Source of the DNA: Hyphomicrobiales bacterium | GTDB taxonomy: Bacteria; Pseudomonadota; Alphaproteobacteria; Rhizobiales; Xanthobacteraceae | NCBI GenBank assembly: GCA_013911975.1 | Contig: JACESF010000025.1 | Span: 1-51,016, forward strand | Direction: 5' to 3' | Length of the DNA: 51,016 nucleotides | Shown here: one piece after another, positions 17,285 through 26,508 of the stretch | Position numbering within the stretch: position 1 is the first letter of the stretch | How the letters are laid out: each line of letters starts with the position of its first letter | The notes under the pieces: generated by a model | Told to the model about the DNA's origin: nothing | Seen by the model: the letters and a program-made list of their open reading frames with translations, nothing else | The model's database searches: none | Program-made: the position numbers and the translations under genes

Positions 17285-17380
17285 CCCCTCCCCAACCCTC
17301 CCCCGCAAGCGGGAGAGGGAGCTTGCGGTCGGCGCACCGGCTAAGCCCTCTCCCGCGTGCGGGGGAGGGTTGGGAGGGGC
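17285..17380. repeat. CTCCC-type palindromic intergenic element (complete copy)
   Basis: Two hairpins in inverted orientation: CCCCTCCCCAACCCTCCCC on the left and GGGGAGGGTTGGGAGGGG on the right, each next to a small GCGGG/CCCGC stem. The copy at 35266-35362 has the same layout and length. It lies between pheS and pheT and would form a long double stem in the mRNA. Confidence 0.75.
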
Positions 17381-17401
17381 TAGGCCGGGCGCCCCATGTC
17401 C

Positions 17402-18511
17402 TTACGCGCTCAGTCCACCCGCGAGGGTGGGGAAGTCGAGCGGGCGGAAGCCATAGTGCGAGAGCCAGCGCACGTCCGCCTCGAAGAAGGCGCGCAGGTC
17501 GTTCATGCCGTATTTCAGCATGGCGATGCGGTCGATCCCCATGCCCCAGGCGAAGCCCTGGTAGACGTCGGGGTCGATGCCGCAATTGCGCAGCACGTTG
17601 GGATGCACCATCCCGCAGCCCAGGATCTCCAGCCAGTCATTCCCCTCGCCGAAGCGGATCTCGCCGGGGCGCGAGCGGTCGCACTGGATGTCCACTTCCA
17701 TGCTCGGCTCGGTGAAGGGGAAGAAGGAGGGGCGGAAGCGCATGGTCACGCGCTCCACCTCGAAGAAGGCCTTGCAGAACTCCTCCAGGATCCATTTCAG
17801 GTGGCCCATATGGGAGCCCTTGTCGATGACGAGGCCCTCCACCTGGTGGAACATGGGGGTGTGGGTCTGGTCGCTGTCGCAGCGATAGGTGCGGCCCGGG
17901 CAGATGACGCGGATGGGCGGCTTGTTCGCCAGCATGGTGCGCACCTGCACCGGTGAGGTGTGGGTGCGCAGCACCTTGCGCTGCCCGTCGGAACCGGCGG
18001 GCAGGAAGAAGGTGTCGTGCATCTCGCGGGCGGGATGGCCTTCCGGGAAGTTCAGCGCGGTGAAATTGTGGAAGTCGGTCTCGATGTCCGGCCCTTCCGC
18101 CACCGAGAAGCCCATGTCGGCGAAGATGGCGGTCAGTTCTTCCGTCACCTGGGCGATGGGATGGATGCGCCCCAGCTCGGCGGACGCCTCGCGCACGGGC
18201 AAGGTCACGTCCACGCGCTCGCTCGCGAGGCGGGCGGTGAGGGCCGCGGCCTTCAGCGTCTCCTTGCGGGCGGTGAGGAGGCCCTGCACCCGATCGCGCA
18301 GGCCGTTGATGGCGGGGCCCAGCGTCTTGCGCTCCTCCGGGCTCATGCCGCCCAGGGACTTCAGCAGCTCGGAGACGGAGCCCTTCTTGCCGAGGGCGCC
18401 GATGCGCACCTGCTCGAGCGCGGCCTCGTCGTCCGCGGCGAGGATGCCGGCGGCGATCTCGCGCTCCAGCGCGTCGAGGCCGGGATGATCGGTCAAAACG
18501 AGATCGGACAT
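17402..18511 (-). CDS. pheS: Phenylalanine-tRNA ligase alpha subunit
   Basis: A 369-residue class II synthetase subunit. It has the N-terminal coiled-coil ([20 protein letters not shown]) that contacts tRNA and a C-terminal catalytic domain with motif 1 (HPARE), motif 2 ([16 protein letters not shown]) and motif 3 ([17 protein letters not shown]). It charges tRNA-Phe together with PheT. The gene order rpmI-rplT-pheS-pheT is conserved in many bacteria, but here an intergenic repeat and a terminator lie between rplT and pheS, so pheS may be transcribed separately. Confidence 0.97.
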   Translation of the reverse strand: MSDLVLTDHPGLDALEREIAAGILAADDEAALEQVRIGALGKKGSVSELLKSLGGMSPEERKTLGPAINGLRDRVQGLLTARKETLKAAALTARLASERVDVTLPVREASAELGRIHPIAQVTEELTAIFADMGFSVAEGPDIETDFHNFTALNFPEGHPAREMHDTFFLPAGSDGQRKVLRTHTSPVQVRTMLANKPPIRVICPGRTYRCDSDQTHTPMFHQVEGLVIDKGSHMGHLKWILEEFCKAFFEVERVTMRFRPSFFPFTEPSMEVDIQCDRSRPGEIRFGEGNDWLEILGCGMVHPNVLRNCGIDPDVYQGFAWGMGIDRIAMLKYGMNDLRAFFEADVRWLSHYGFRPLDFPTLAGGLSA

Positions 18512-18545
18512 ACAGAAAGTCCCTAGCGTCTAGCCGCTAAAAGTA

Positions 18546-18643
18546 CCGTCATGCCCGGGCTTGTCCCGGGCATCCACGGCCATCCTTCAAGCGCGTACCT
18601 GGCGGAGCCCCGTGGATGGCCGGGACAAGCCCGGCCATGACGG
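18546..18643. repeat. RIME-like palindromic intergenic element, copy 1
   Basis: Left arm starts CCGTCATGCCCGGGCTTG and right arm ends CAAGCCCGGCCATGACGG; the arms are about 34 bp long with a loop of about 30 bases. It matches copies at 23292-23386 and 41691-41788. Such elements are widespread between genes of Hyphomicrobiales. Confidence 0.8.
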
Positions 18644-18690
18644 CGCAAGGGTAAAGTCGGGCGCTTATAGCCACCTCTCGGCCAAAGCGA

Positions 18691-18720
18691 AAAGCCCCGA
18701 GCGGATCACCGCCGGGGCTC
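18691..18720 (-). terminator. Terminator after rplT
   Basis: AGCCCCG (18693-18699) pairs with CGGGGCT (18713-18719), with an inner GCGG/CCGC stem and one bulged base; on the minus strand a TTT stretch follows. It lies 35 bases past the rplT stop. Confidence 0.75.
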
Positions 18721-18754
18721 ATCAGGTCTCGGAAAGGCTGAGGAGGGGGAAAGA

Positions 18755-19120
18755 TCAGGCGGCGAGAGCCGCCTGCGCCTTCTCCACAAGGGCCTTGAAC
18801 GCCGCGGGCTCATGGATGGCGATATCCGAGAGCACCTTGCGATCGACCTCGATCCCGGCCTTGCCGAGACCATCGATAAATCGGGAATAGGTCAGCCCGA
18901 CGTCCAGCTCACGCACGCCCGCGTTGATGCGCTGGATCCAGAGAGCGCGGAAGTTGCGCTTCTTCACCTTGCGATCGCGGTACGCATACTGCATCGACCG
19001 TTCGACGGCCGACTTGGCAGCGCGGATGGTGTTCTTGCGGCGGCCGTAGAAGCCCTTGGCTGCCTTGAAAACTTTCTTGTGCTTGGCGTGCGAGGTGACG
19101 CCGCGTTTCACACGGGACAT
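18755..19120 (-). CDS. rplT: 50S ribosomal protein L20
   Basis: A 121-residue L20, the typical length, with the basic extended N-terminus ([20 protein letters not shown]) followed by [18 protein letters not shown] and the conserved [20 protein letters not shown] block. It binds 23S rRNA early in 50S assembly, and in some bacteria represses its own operon. It lies 21 bp after rpmI. Confidence 0.98.
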   Translation of the reverse strand: MSRVKRGVTSHAKHKKVFKAAKGFYGRRKNTIRAAKSAVERSMQYAYRDRKVKKRNFRALWIQRINAGVRELDVGLTYSRFIDGLGKAGIEVDRKVLSDIAIHEPAAFKALVEKAQAALAA

Positions 19121-19141
19121 GGGAAATCTCCTTCGCTAGCG

Positions 19142-19342
19142 TCAGCCGTTGGGCAGGAACGACTTGCGGATGATCCGCGCGTCGCTCTCACACAGGATGG
19201 TGGTGCCGCGCAGATTGCGGATCTGGTTGTTGGTCCGCTTGATCATGCCGTGGCGCTTGCCGGCCTGGGCAGCGATGACTTTTCCGGTACCCGTCAGACG
19301 GAAGCGCTTCTTCGCTCCCGACTTCGTCTTCATCTTGGGCAT
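19142..19342 (-). CDS. rpmI: 50S ribosomal protein L35
   Basis: A 66-residue L35, with the family start [20 protein letters not shown] and a basic body containing [18 protein letters not shown]. It is the first gene of the rpmI-rplT pair. infC, which often precedes rpmI, is not upstream here. Confidence 0.98.
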   Translation of the reverse strand: MPKMKTKSGAKKRFRLTGTGKVIAAQAGKRHGMIKRTNNQIRNLRGTTILCESDARIIRKSFLPNG

Positions 19343-19735
19343 TTTGGCTCTCCATGGCGGCAGGACATCCCGCGCGGGGCGCGGGCGACTTGCTCAGCCT
19401 TTGTTGCTGTGAGCGATATGAACCGGCACGGCAGCCCTTATGAGCCGGCTGGTTCGGAGGCCGCACTCGTTACAGGAGCGCGGCGCGAAAGGCAAGACCG
19501 GCGGAGGAAACCCGCGCGGATCGGCGCGCCTGCCCGGTGAGGACGCCCGCTCGGACGCCCCCGCGGGCGCCCCGCACGCAAGCCCACGCGCGTCGGGCGC
19601 GAAGGGGTCGCGGTGCAGCCACGCTGACGCCCCGTCACTGCCTTAACTCCGCCCCTTCAATCCCTTGTGATCAAGCTTCCTCAAAGGAACCCGGACGGCG
19701 CCGCCGAGTCTTAACACGGGTAAGGGAGCAGACCC
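19343..19735. other. 393-bp intergenic region upstream of rpmI and the BA14K genes
   Basis: Divergent region between rpmI (minus) and the first BA14K gene (plus). It has no convincing reading frame or RNA gene. The only site I would flag is a GGAAC -35-like box before the BA14K gene (19686). A promoter for rpmI must lie here, but I could not place it confidently. Confidence 0.5.
19686..19712 (+). promoter_or_regulatory. Possible ECF-sigma promoter before the BA14K genes
   Basis: GGAAC at 19686-19690, a 17-base spacer and GTCTT at 19708-19712, 24 bp before the ATG. General-stress (EcfG) promoters in alphaproteobacteria have GGAAC-N16/17-CGTT, so the -35 fits and the -10 fits only partly. Confidence 0.3.
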
Positions 19736-20278
19736 ATGCGCAGGACATCGTCTTTCCTCATGGCGGGCCTTGCCGCCGCCGGCGTCCTCGCGGTCGCCGC
19801 CCCCGCCTCCGCCCTTCCCCTCGGCGCCATGGCCGACAGCGCCCAGGCCCTTCCCGGGCCCGTGGAGCAGGTGCAGTGGCGCGGCGGTTGGGGGGGCGGT
19901 TGGCGTGGCGGATGGGGTCCGGGCCCCGGATGGGGCGGCGGATGGCGCGGCGGATGGGGCCCCGGCCCAGGCTGGGGGCCCGGTGCCGGATGGGGCTGGC
20001 GCGCCGGATGGGGACCCGGTCCCTATTGGGGCGGCGGCCCGCGCTGGGGATGGGGCCCGGGCGGATGCGCCTGGGGCGGCTGCGGATGGGGTCCGGGCGC
20101 GGGCTTCGCGACCGGCGTCATCGTGGGCTCGGCCATCGCCGCGCCGCAGCCCGTCATGGTCTATGGCGGTCCTCCGCCCGGCAGTGCGGTGGCCTATTGC
20201 ATGCGGCGGTTCCGGTCCTACAACCCGGCCACCGGCACTTATCTGGGATATGACGGGCGGCGGCATCCCTGCCCGTGA
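19736..20278 (+). CDS. Secreted Gly/Trp-rich BA14K-domain protein (copy 1)
   Basis: A 180-residue exported protein. Residues 1-26 are a signal peptide (MRRTSSF, hydrophobic core, cleavage near ASA). Then comes a low-complexity segment of about 75 residues made of GWGPGPGWG- and WRGGWG-type repeats rich in Gly, Trp and Pro. A short helix (ATGVIVGSAIAA) leads to the C-terminal BA14K motif (AYCMRRFRSYNPATGTYLGY followed by DGRRHPC) with two Cys. BA14K proteins are small envelope or periplasmic proteins of Hyphomicrobiales, some with lectin-like or immunoreactive properties in Brucella. The next gene is a paralogue, 68 bp on. Confidence 0.88.
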   Translation: MRRTSSFLMAGLAAAGVLAVAAPASALPLGAMADSAQALPGPVEQVQWRGGWGGGWRGGWGPGPGWGGGWRGGWGPGPGWGPGAGWGWRAGWGPGPYWGGGPRWGWGPGGCAWGGCGWGPGAGFATGVIVGSAIAAPQPVMVYGGPPPGSAVAYCMRRFRSYNPATGTYLGYDGRRHPCP

Positions 20279-20346
20279 GCGAGCGTGATATCTGTCCATG
20301 ACGATGGCCCCGCCGAAGCATCGGCGCTCGGGCCCGGGAGAAGGTG

Positions 20347-20841
20347 ATGCGTAAAAGTCTGTCCTTGCTCATTGCCGCCGGACTGCTGGCGGGCGCCGCC
20401 GCCCCGGCGGCTCAGGCGCAGGCCCTGCGGCCCATGGCGCCGGCTCTGGCCGCCGACGGCGCAACCTCCGTCACGCCGGTCCAGTGGGGCCCCGGCCCGG
20501 GCTGGGGTCCCGGCCGTCGCCCGGGCTGGGGGCCGGGACCCGGCTGGGGGCCCGGCTACGGCCCGCCGCCGCCCCGCTACTACAACAATTGCGGCTGGGG
20601 CGGCTGCAACAACAACAATGCGGGCGCCGCCGCAGCGGCCGGCCTCGTGGGCGGCCTGATTCTCGGCGCCGCCGCCGCGAGCGCGGCCCAGCAGGCCCAG
20701 CAGCCCCCGGCGGTCTATTATGCCCCCGGCCCCGCCGCCGATCCCAACTGGATCGCCTATTGCTCGGCGAAGTATCGCAGCTTCGACCCGCGCACCGGCA
20801 CCTATCTGGGCTATGACGGCCTGCGCCATCCCTGCCAGTGA
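20347..20841 (+). CDS. Secreted Gly/Trp-rich BA14K-domain protein (copy 2)
   Basis: A 164-residue paralogue of the preceding gene. It has a signal peptide (MRKSLSLLIAAGLLAG, cleavage after AQA), a shorter GWGPG-type repeat segment, a tract with repeated Asn (CGWGGCNNNNAG), an Ala/Gly helix (AAAAAGLVGGLILGAAAASA) and the same BA14K ending (YCSAKYRSFDPRTGTYLGYD then GLRHPC). The ATG at 20347 is used; an in-frame GTG lies one codon upstream. Tandem duplication is likely, and a shared transcript with copy 1 is plausible. Confidence 0.88.
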   Translation: MRKSLSLLIAAGLLAGAAAPAAQAQALRPMAPALAADGATSVTPVQWGPGPGWGPGRRPGWGPGPGWGPGYGPPPPRYYNNCGWGGCNNNNAGAAAAAGLVGGLILGAAAASAAQQAQQPPAVYYAPGPAADPNWIAYCSAKYRSFDPRTGTYLGYDGLRHPCQ

Positions 20842-20848
20842 GCCGAGC

Positions 20849-20875
20849 GGGGCCGCGCGCACGGCGTGCGGCCCC
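20849..20875 (+). terminator. GC-rich hairpin after the BA14K pair
   Basis: GGGGCCGC (20849-20856) pairs with GCGGCCCC (20868-20875) across 11 bases that can form a smaller inner stem. There is no T-run, so termination is uncertain. Confidence 0.4.
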
Positions 20876-21018
20876 CGTCCTCGCCGCGCGGATTCATAAG
20901 CCGCGCTTGGCGGGATCATCACCACATTGAATTGCCCATCCCATCCGGCAGCCGCTAAATTCAGCCGGATGCCGGATCCATGTCTCTGGCCATAACAAGA
21001 AGCGCCGAAGAGACAGGC

Positions 21019-21768
21019 ATGCTCTCGCTTTATCTGGTGGTGGCGGCCGGAGCCGTGGTGGCCGGCTTCGTCCAGGGCATTTCCGGCTTCGGCTTCGGCC
21101 TCGTGGCCATGTCGCTCTGGGCGTGGGTGCTGGAACCCCGCCTCGCCGCCGCCCTCATCGTCTTCGCCTCGCTGATCGGCCAGTTCCTCACCGCCCACAC
21201 CTTGCGGCGCGGCTTCGAGGCCCGGCTCCTCGCGCCCTATCTGCTGGGAGGCCTCGCGGGCATCCCGCTGGGCGTCATGGCCCTGCCGCACCTGGACATG
21301 GTGACGTTCCGCGCCCTTCTGGGCGGCCTTCTGGCGGTGTGGTGCCCCGCCATGCTGCTGGCGCGGCGCATCCCGCACATCCGGGGCGGTGGGCGGATCG
21401 CCGATGGCCTGACGGGTCTCGCGGGCGGGGTACTGGGCGGGCTCGGCGGCTTCACCGGCGTCATTCCGGCCTTGTGGTGCACTTTGCGCGGCTATCCCAA
21501 GCACACCCAGCGCACCATCATCCAGAGCTTCAACCTGTCCATGCTGCTGGTGACGATGATCAGCTACCTCGTGGCGGGCATCGTGACGGCGGACATGCTG
21601 CCCTTCTTCGCGGTCGTGGTGCCGGCGCTCCTCCTGCCGACGCTCATCGGCGCGCGACTCTATGCGGTCATGAGCGAGGCGCGGTTCCGCCAGCTCATCC
21701 TCGGGCTGCTCGCCGCCTCCGGCATGGCGCTTCTCGGGTCGGCAGCGTTCGAACTGCTGGCGCGGTGA
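21019..21768 (+). CDS. TauE/SafE-family sulfite/anion exporter
   Basis: A 249-residue membrane protein with about eight helices. The two-fold family pattern is visible: GFVQGISGFGFGLVAMSLWA near the start and the second-half counterpart GGVLGGLGGFTGVIPALWC. TauE/SafE proteins export sulfite, sulfoacetate or related organosulfur anions. The start at 21019 is preferred because the first helix begins there; an in-frame ATG at 20980 gives 13 more residues, and neither has a strong ribosome site. It is convergent with siroheme synthase (9 bp apart), a possible sulfur-metabolism link but not proof of one. Confidence 0.88.
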   Translation: MLSLYLVVAAGAVVAGFVQGISGFGFGLVAMSLWAWVLEPRLAAALIVFASLIGQFLTAHTLRRGFEARLLAPYLLGGLAGIPLGVMALPHLDMVTFRALLGGLLAVWCPAMLLARRIPHIRGGGRIADGLTGLAGGVLGGLGGFTGVIPALWCTLRGYPKHTQRTIIQSFNLSMLLVTMISYLVAGIVTADMLPFFAVVVPALLLPTLIGARLYAVMSEARFRQLILGLLAASGMALLGSAAFELLAR

Positions 21769-21777
21769 GCCGCGCGG

Positions 21778-23274
21778 TCAGCCTGCCGCGCCCACCGCCT
21801 CGGCAAGCGACACGGCCCCCAACCCCTCCGACAAGGCATGGCCATAGAGCACCAGGCACGGCCCGGAGGCGCCCGCGTCCACGGCGCGCGCCACCTCGTC
21901 CGCCAGCCGTCCCAACGGCGCGGAGACCACCACCTGGTCGGGCCGCGTGGCGGAGAAGACCGCGAGCGCGGGCACGGACAGGTCGATGCCCGCCTCCACC
22001 AGCCGCCCCACCAGCTCGCCCAGCGTGCGGCGGGGCATGTAGACGACGGTGGTGGCGGCGGGGTCGGCCAGGGCCTTGAAGTCCAGGTCCCTGGGCAGCT
22101 TCCCGTCCCGCGCATGGGCCGTCACCAATTGCAGCCGCCGCGCATGGTCGCGATGGGTGAGCGAGGTGACGAGGCCCGCCGCCACGCCCTGGGGCGAGGA
22201 AATGCCCGGCACCACCTCCACGGGCACGCCAGCGGCGCGGCAGGCGGTGATCTCCTCCCCCGCCCGGCCGAAGATCATGGGATCGCCGCCCTTCAGGCGC
22301 ACCACGCGGCGGCCTTCCCGGGCGAGCTGGACCATGAGCGCGTTGATGTCGCCCTGCTTGCAGGAGGGGCCGTAGCCGGTCTTGCCCACCAGCATCTTCT
22401 TCGCCTCGCGGCGGGCGAAATCCAGCACCTGCTGGGAGACGAGGTCGTCATAGAGCACGACCTCCGCCGATTGCAGCGCGCGCACCGCCTTGAGCGTCAG
22501 AAGCTCGGGATCGCCCGGCCCCGCGCCCACCAGCACCACCGATCCGGTCTCCGGCTGGGCGCGACGCGCCTCCAGCGCCTCGAACAGCGCGCGCCGGTCC
22601 GCCTCCCCCGGCTCGCGCCCGGGCTCGGCCATGGCGCGGGCGGCGAACCCCTCCCAGAAGGCGCGGCGCGCCTGGAAGGACAGGTTGAGCGCGGACACAG
22701 AAGCCCGCCAGTCCTGCGCCGCCTGCGCCCAGCGCTTGAAGCCCTTGGGCAGGATGGCCTCGATCTTGGCGCGGATGGCCTGCCCGAAGACCGGCGCCGC
22801 CCCGTCCGTGGAGATGCCCACCACCAAGGGCGAGCGGTTGACGATGGCGCCGAAGGCGAAGTCGCAGAAGGCGGGGCGGTCCACCACGTTCACCGGCACC
22901 CCGGCCGCGCGGGCGGCGGCGGCGAAGCGGGCGGCCTCGTCCTCGTCATGCGCATCGCAGATGGCGAGCGCGGCGCCCGAGAGATCGGCCGGTGTCCAGG
23001 CGCGCTGCTCCAGCACCACGGCGCCGCCGGGCGCATCGCCCGCCAGCGCCGCCATTTCGGCGCAGGGCTCGGCCGCGAGCACGCGCACCTGCGCCCCTGC
23101 GGCGGAGAGCAGCTCCGCCTTCCACACCGCCGGCTCGCCGCCGCCCGCCACCACCACCGTCTTGCCTGCCAGGGCGAAGAAGACCGGCAGGCGGGCAAGC
23201 GCCTCCATGCGCCCGCCCTGCTTCTCGCGGGGCGCGCGGGTGGAGGGGGTGTCGTCGGCCGGAGGGGCCATCAT
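21778..23274 (-). CDS. cysG: Siroheme synthase (fused uroporphyrinogen-III methyltransferase, dehydrogenase and ferrochelatase)
   Basis: A 498-residue CysG-type fusion that makes sirohaem, the cofactor of sulfite and nitrite reductases, from uroporphyrinogen III. The N-terminal CysG(B) part has the NAD-binding segment VVVAGGGEPAVWKAELL and the STDGAAPVFGQAIRAKIE block. The C-terminal SUMT part shows VLVGAGPGDPELLTLKAVRA, VVRLKGGDPMIFGRAGEE and VVPGISSPQGVAAGL. The ATG at 23274 is chosen because codon bias becomes coding-like there; codons further upstream are repeat DNA, and an alternative start is 23208. It is convergent with the TauE/SafE gene. Confidence 0.94.
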   Translation of the reverse strand: MMAPPADDTPSTRAPREKQGGRMEALARLPVFFALAGKTVVVAGGGEPAVWKAELLSAAGAQVRVLAAEPCAEMAALAGDAPGGAVVLEQRAWTPADLSGAALAICDAHDEDEAARFAAAARAAGVPVNVVDRPAFCDFAFGAIVNRSPLVVGISTDGAAPVFGQAIRAKIEAILPKGFKRWAQAAQDWRASVSALNLSFQARRAFWEGFAARAMAEPGREPGEADRRALFEALEARRAQPETGSVVLVGAGPGDPELLTLKAVRALQSAEVVLYDDLVSQQVLDFARREAKKMLVGKTGYGPSCKQGDINALMVQLAREGRRVVRLKGGDPMIFGRAGEEITACRAAGVPVEVVPGISSPQGVAAGLVTSLTHRDHARRLQLVTAHARDGKLPRDLDFKALADPAATTVVYMPRRTLGELVGRLVEAGIDLSVPALAVFSATRPDQVVVSAPLGRLADEVARAVDAGASGPCLVLYGHALSEGLGAVSLAEAVGAAG

Positions 23275-23291
23275 CGGTTCCGTATCCCGGT

Positions 23292-23386
23292 CCGTCATGC
23301 CGGGCTTGACCCGGGCATCCACGTCCATGCGTTAAGGACACCTGTCGGAACTCCGTGGATCCCCGGGTCAAGCCCGGGGACGACGG
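23292..23386. repeat. RIME-like palindromic intergenic element, copy 2
   Basis: Same family as 18546-18643: CCGTCATGCCGGGCTTGACC at one end and the matching AAGCCCGGGGACGACGG at the other. It lies between cysG and polA; its left end reads into cysG as the false N-terminal extension MDVDARVKPGMT. Confidence 0.8.
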
Positions 23387-23464
23387 CTGTTCTATCGGTG
23401 CTGTTCGATCGTCAATGTGAGCGCACGCGCCCGCTTCGGCAAGACGGACGCCCCGCGCGGGGGG

Positions 23465-26440
23465 TCAGTGCGCCTCTTCCCAGTTCGCGGCGGCCCGCGC
23501 GTCCACCTTCAGCGGCACGGCGAGGGCGACGGCGGGCAGGCTCGCCTGCTCCATCACCGCGCGCACCACGGGCAGCGTCGCCTCCGCCTCCGCCTCGGGC
23601 ACCTCGAACACCAGTTCGTCGTGCACCTGCAGCAGCATGCGGGCGGAGAGCTTCGCCTTGGCCAGTGCCGGCTCCATGCGGACCATGGCGCGGCGGATGA
23701 TGTCCGCCGCCGTCCCCTGGAGGCGGGCATTGATGGCGGCCCGCTCGTTGAACGCCCGCACGGACGGGTTGGAGGCCGCGATGTCGGGATAGTGGCAGCG
23801 CCGCCCGAACAGGGTGGTCACGTAGCCATGCTCCCGGCAGAAGGCCTTGGTCTCGTCCATATAGGCGCGGATGCCGGGGAAGCGCTCGAAATAGCGGCGG
23901 ATATAGAGGCCCGCTTCCTCGCGCGGAATGCCGAGCTGGTTGGCGAGGCCGAAGGCGGAGATGCCGTAGATGATGCCGAAATTGATGGCCTTCGCCCGGC
24001 GACGCACCTCGCTGGGCATGCCTTCCACCGGCACGCCGAACATTTCCGACGCCGTCATGGCATGGATGTCCAGCCCGTCCTGGAACGCCTGCCGCAGGCT
24101 CGGGATCTCCGCGATCTCGGCCAGCAGCCGCAGCTCGATCTGCGAATAGTCGGCGGACACCAGAAGGTTGCCCGGCTCCGCCACGAAGGCGCGGCGGATG
24201 CGGCGGCCTTCCTCGGTGCGGATGGGGATGTTCTGGAGGTTCGGCTCGGAGGACGAGAGCCGCCCCGTTGTGGTGGCCGCCAGCGCATAGGCCGTGTGCA
24301 CCCGGTTGGTGCGCGGGTTCACATAGGCGGGCAGCGCATCCGTATAGGTGGAGCGCAGCTTGGAGAGCTGGCGCCAGTCGAGGATCTTCTTGGGCAGTTC
24401 GTGACCGGCCTCGGCCAGTTCCTCCAGCACGTTGGCCTTGGTGGACCATGCGCCCGTGGGGGTCTTGGTGGCGCCCGGCAGGCCCATGCGGCCGAACAGG
24501 ATGTCGCCGATCTGCTTGGGCGAGCCCACATTGAGCCGCTCGCCCGCCAGTTCCGCGATCTCGTCCTCGATGCGCGCGGCGCCTTGGGCGAACTCGACGG
24601 ACAGGCGCGAGAGCATGGCCCGGTCGATGGAGACGCCCCGCGCCTCCATGCGCCCGAGCACGGGGATCAACGGGCGCTCCAGCGTCTCGTAGACGGTGGT
24701 CATGCCTTCCGCCGGAAGGCGCGGCTTCAGCACCTGCCACAGGCGCAGCGTCACGTCCGCATCCTCGGCGGCATAGGCGGTGGCGGTGTCCAGCGGCACC
24801 TTGTCGAAGGTGATCTGCGCCTTGCCCTTGCCCGCCACCTCCGTGAAGGCGATGGGCTGGTGGCCGAGATGGCGCACCGAGAGGTCGTCCATGCCATGGT
24901 TCCCGCGCCCGGCATCGAGCGCATAGGACATGCACATGGTGCATTCGATGGGGCCCACAATGATGCCATGGCGGGCGAGGATCGCCGCGTCATACTTCAC
25001 ATTGTGCCCGATCTTCAGCGTGCCCTTCTCCTCCAGCATGGCCTTCAGCACGGCCAGGGCCTCGGAGAACGGGATCTGGCCGGGCAGCCGCCCCTCGCTG
25101 AACAGGCCGTCGCCCGCGCCCACATGGGCGAGCGGGATGTAGCAGGCCTCGTTGGGCGACAGCGCCAGGGAGACGCCCACGAGGTCCGCCTGCTGGGCGT
25201 CGACGCCCGTGGTCTCGGTGTCGAAGGCGACGAAGCCCTGGTCCACCGCCTTCGCGCACCACGCCTTCAGCTCGGCGAGGTCCATGACGGTGCGGTAGAG
25301 GCTGCGGTCCACCTTGGCGGCGCGCGCCGCCTGCGCCCGCTGGGCGGCGAGGTCGGCGGGAGAGGCGATATCGGGCCGCCCGGGCAGCGGGGCCGCGGCG
25401 GGCGCGGGCGTGTCGCCCGGTTCGGCCAGCGGCGGCGCGAAGCCGGAGGGCGCGCCGGGCGCGAGCGCCGGATCCGCCTCGATCTCGCCCGCCTCAACCC
25501 CGAACGCCTCGGCAGCGCGGCGGGTGATGGTGGTGAATTCCATGGCCTTGAGGAAGGCGATGAGGCGACGGCCGTCCGGGTTCTCCAGGACGAGATTCTC
25601 CAGCGGCACCTCCACCGGCACGTCCTGCACCAGCGTCACCAGGGTCTTGGAGATGCGCGCCTTGTCCTGGTTCTCCTCCAGGGACTGGCGGCGCTTGGGC
25701 TGCTTGATCTCCGCCGTCCGGGCCAGCAGCGCGTCCAGCGAGCCGTATTCCTGGATCAGCGCGGAGGCGGTCTTGATGCCGATGCCCGGCACGCCGGGGA
25801 CATTGTCGGTGGAATCACCCGCGAGCGCCTGCACGTCCGTCACCTGCGCCGGCGGCACGCCGAAATAGTCCAGCACCTCCGGCACGCCGATGCGCCGCTC
25901 CGGCCGCGCGCCGCGCCCACCCGCCTCGCCGGAGGCGGGGTCGTACATGCTCACCCGCTCGCCGACGATCTGCATCAGGTCCTTGTCGGCGGAGACCACG
26001 AGCACGTCGGCGCCCGCTTCGGCGGCCTGCCGGGCATAGGTGGCGATGAGGTCGTCCGCCTCGTAGCGGGCCATCTCCACGGGGATGAGGCCGAACGCCT
26101 TCACCGCCTCGCGCATGAGGGGGAATTGCGGGATCAGCTCCTCAGGCGGATCGGAGCGGTTGGCCTTGTAGAGCGGATACAGCTCCTTGCGGAACGAATC
26201 CTCCGACTTGTCGAAGATGATGGCGAGATGGGTGGGCCGGATGCCCACGGCGCCGTCGCGGATGAACTGGAACAGCTTGGTGCAGAACAGGCGCACCGCC
26301 CCGGTCGGCAGCCGGTCCGAGCGGAAATTGTACTTCCGGTCCTGGTTGATGGACTGGAAGTAGGCGCGAAAGACGAAGGAGGATCCGTCCACGAGGAAGA
26401 CATGGTCTCCCTTCCGGACGGGACGCGGGGCTGCGGACAT
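23465..26440 (-). CDS. polA: DNA polymerase I
   Basis: A 991-residue polymerase with all three activities. The 5'-3' nuclease domain (residues 1 to about 300) shows FLVDGSSFVFRAYF, LYKANR, YEADDLIATYA and DVQALAGDSTDNVPGVPGIG. The 3'-5' proofreading domain keeps its acidic ligands (FDTETTGVDA, then KIGHNVKYDAAI and YAAEDADVTLRLW), so proofreading should be active. The polymerase domain has LLVSADYSQIELR, the O-helix RRRAKAINFGIIYG and the C motif LLQVHDELVFEVPE. It fills gaps in replication and repair. The start at 26440 has a GGAA ribosome site; 26452 is an in-frame alternative without one. Confidence 0.97.
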   Translation of the reverse strand: MSAAPRPVRKGDHVFLVDGSSFVFRAYFQSINQDRKYNFRSDRLPTGAVRLFCTKLFQFIRDGAVGIRPTHLAIIFDKSEDSFRKELYPLYKANRSDPPEELIPQFPLMREAVKAFGLIPVEMARYEADDLIATYARQAAEAGADVLVVSADKDLMQIVGERVSMYDPASGEAGGRGARPERRIGVPEVLDYFGVPPAQVTDVQALAGDSTDNVPGVPGIGIKTASALIQEYGSLDALLARTAEIKQPKRRQSLEENQDKARISKTLVTLVQDVPVEVPLENLVLENPDGRRLIAFLKAMEFTTITRRAAEAFGVEAGEIEADPALAPGAPSGFAPPLAEPGDTPAPAAAPLPGRPDIASPADLAAQRAQAARAAKVDRSLYRTVMDLAELKAWCAKAVDQGFVAFDTETTGVDAQQADLVGVSLALSPNEACYIPLAHVGAGDGLFSEGRLPGQIPFSEALAVLKAMLEEKGTLKIGHNVKYDAAILARHGIIVGPIECTMCMSYALDAGRGNHGMDDLSVRHLGHQPIAFTEVAGKGKAQITFDKVPLDTATAYAAEDADVTLRLWQVLKPRLPAEGMTTVYETLERPLIPVLGRMEARGVSIDRAMLSRLSVEFAQGAARIEDEIAELAGERLNVGSPKQIGDILFGRMGLPGATKTPTGAWSTKANVLEELAEAGHELPKKILDWRQLSKLRSTYTDALPAYVNPRTNRVHTAYALAATTTGRLSSSEPNLQNIPIRTEEGRRIRRAFVAEPGNLLVSADYSQIELRLLAEIAEIPSLRQAFQDGLDIHAMTASEMFGVPVEGMPSEVRRRAKAINFGIIYGISAFGLANQLGIPREEAGLYIRRYFERFPGIRAYMDETKAFCREHGYVTTLFGRRCHYPDIAASNPSVRAFNERAAINARLQGTAADIIRRAMVRMEPALAKAKLSARMLLQVHDELVFEVPEAEAEATLPVVRAVMEQASLPAVALAVPLKVDARAAANWEEAH

Positions 26441-26508
26441 CGGGCGTTCCATTTTATCGGCGCGCACGATGCCCGAGCGGAGGGGGCGGGACAACCCCGC
26501 CCCGAGGG

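Noticed and set aside
18546..18643. Inverted repeats as a CRISPR or insertion sequence
   Set aside because: Single isolated palindromes with no spacer array, no transposase and no target duplication; they fit known intergenic elements.
18512..18754. T-box or attenuator controlling pheST
   Set aside because: No T-box motif or Phe-rich leader peptide was found; the region holds the rplT terminator and an intergenic repeat.
23275..23328. Extended N-terminus of siroheme synthase (MDVDARVKPGMT and onward)
   Set aside because: It is read from the intergenic palindromic element, not from a conserved coding segment.
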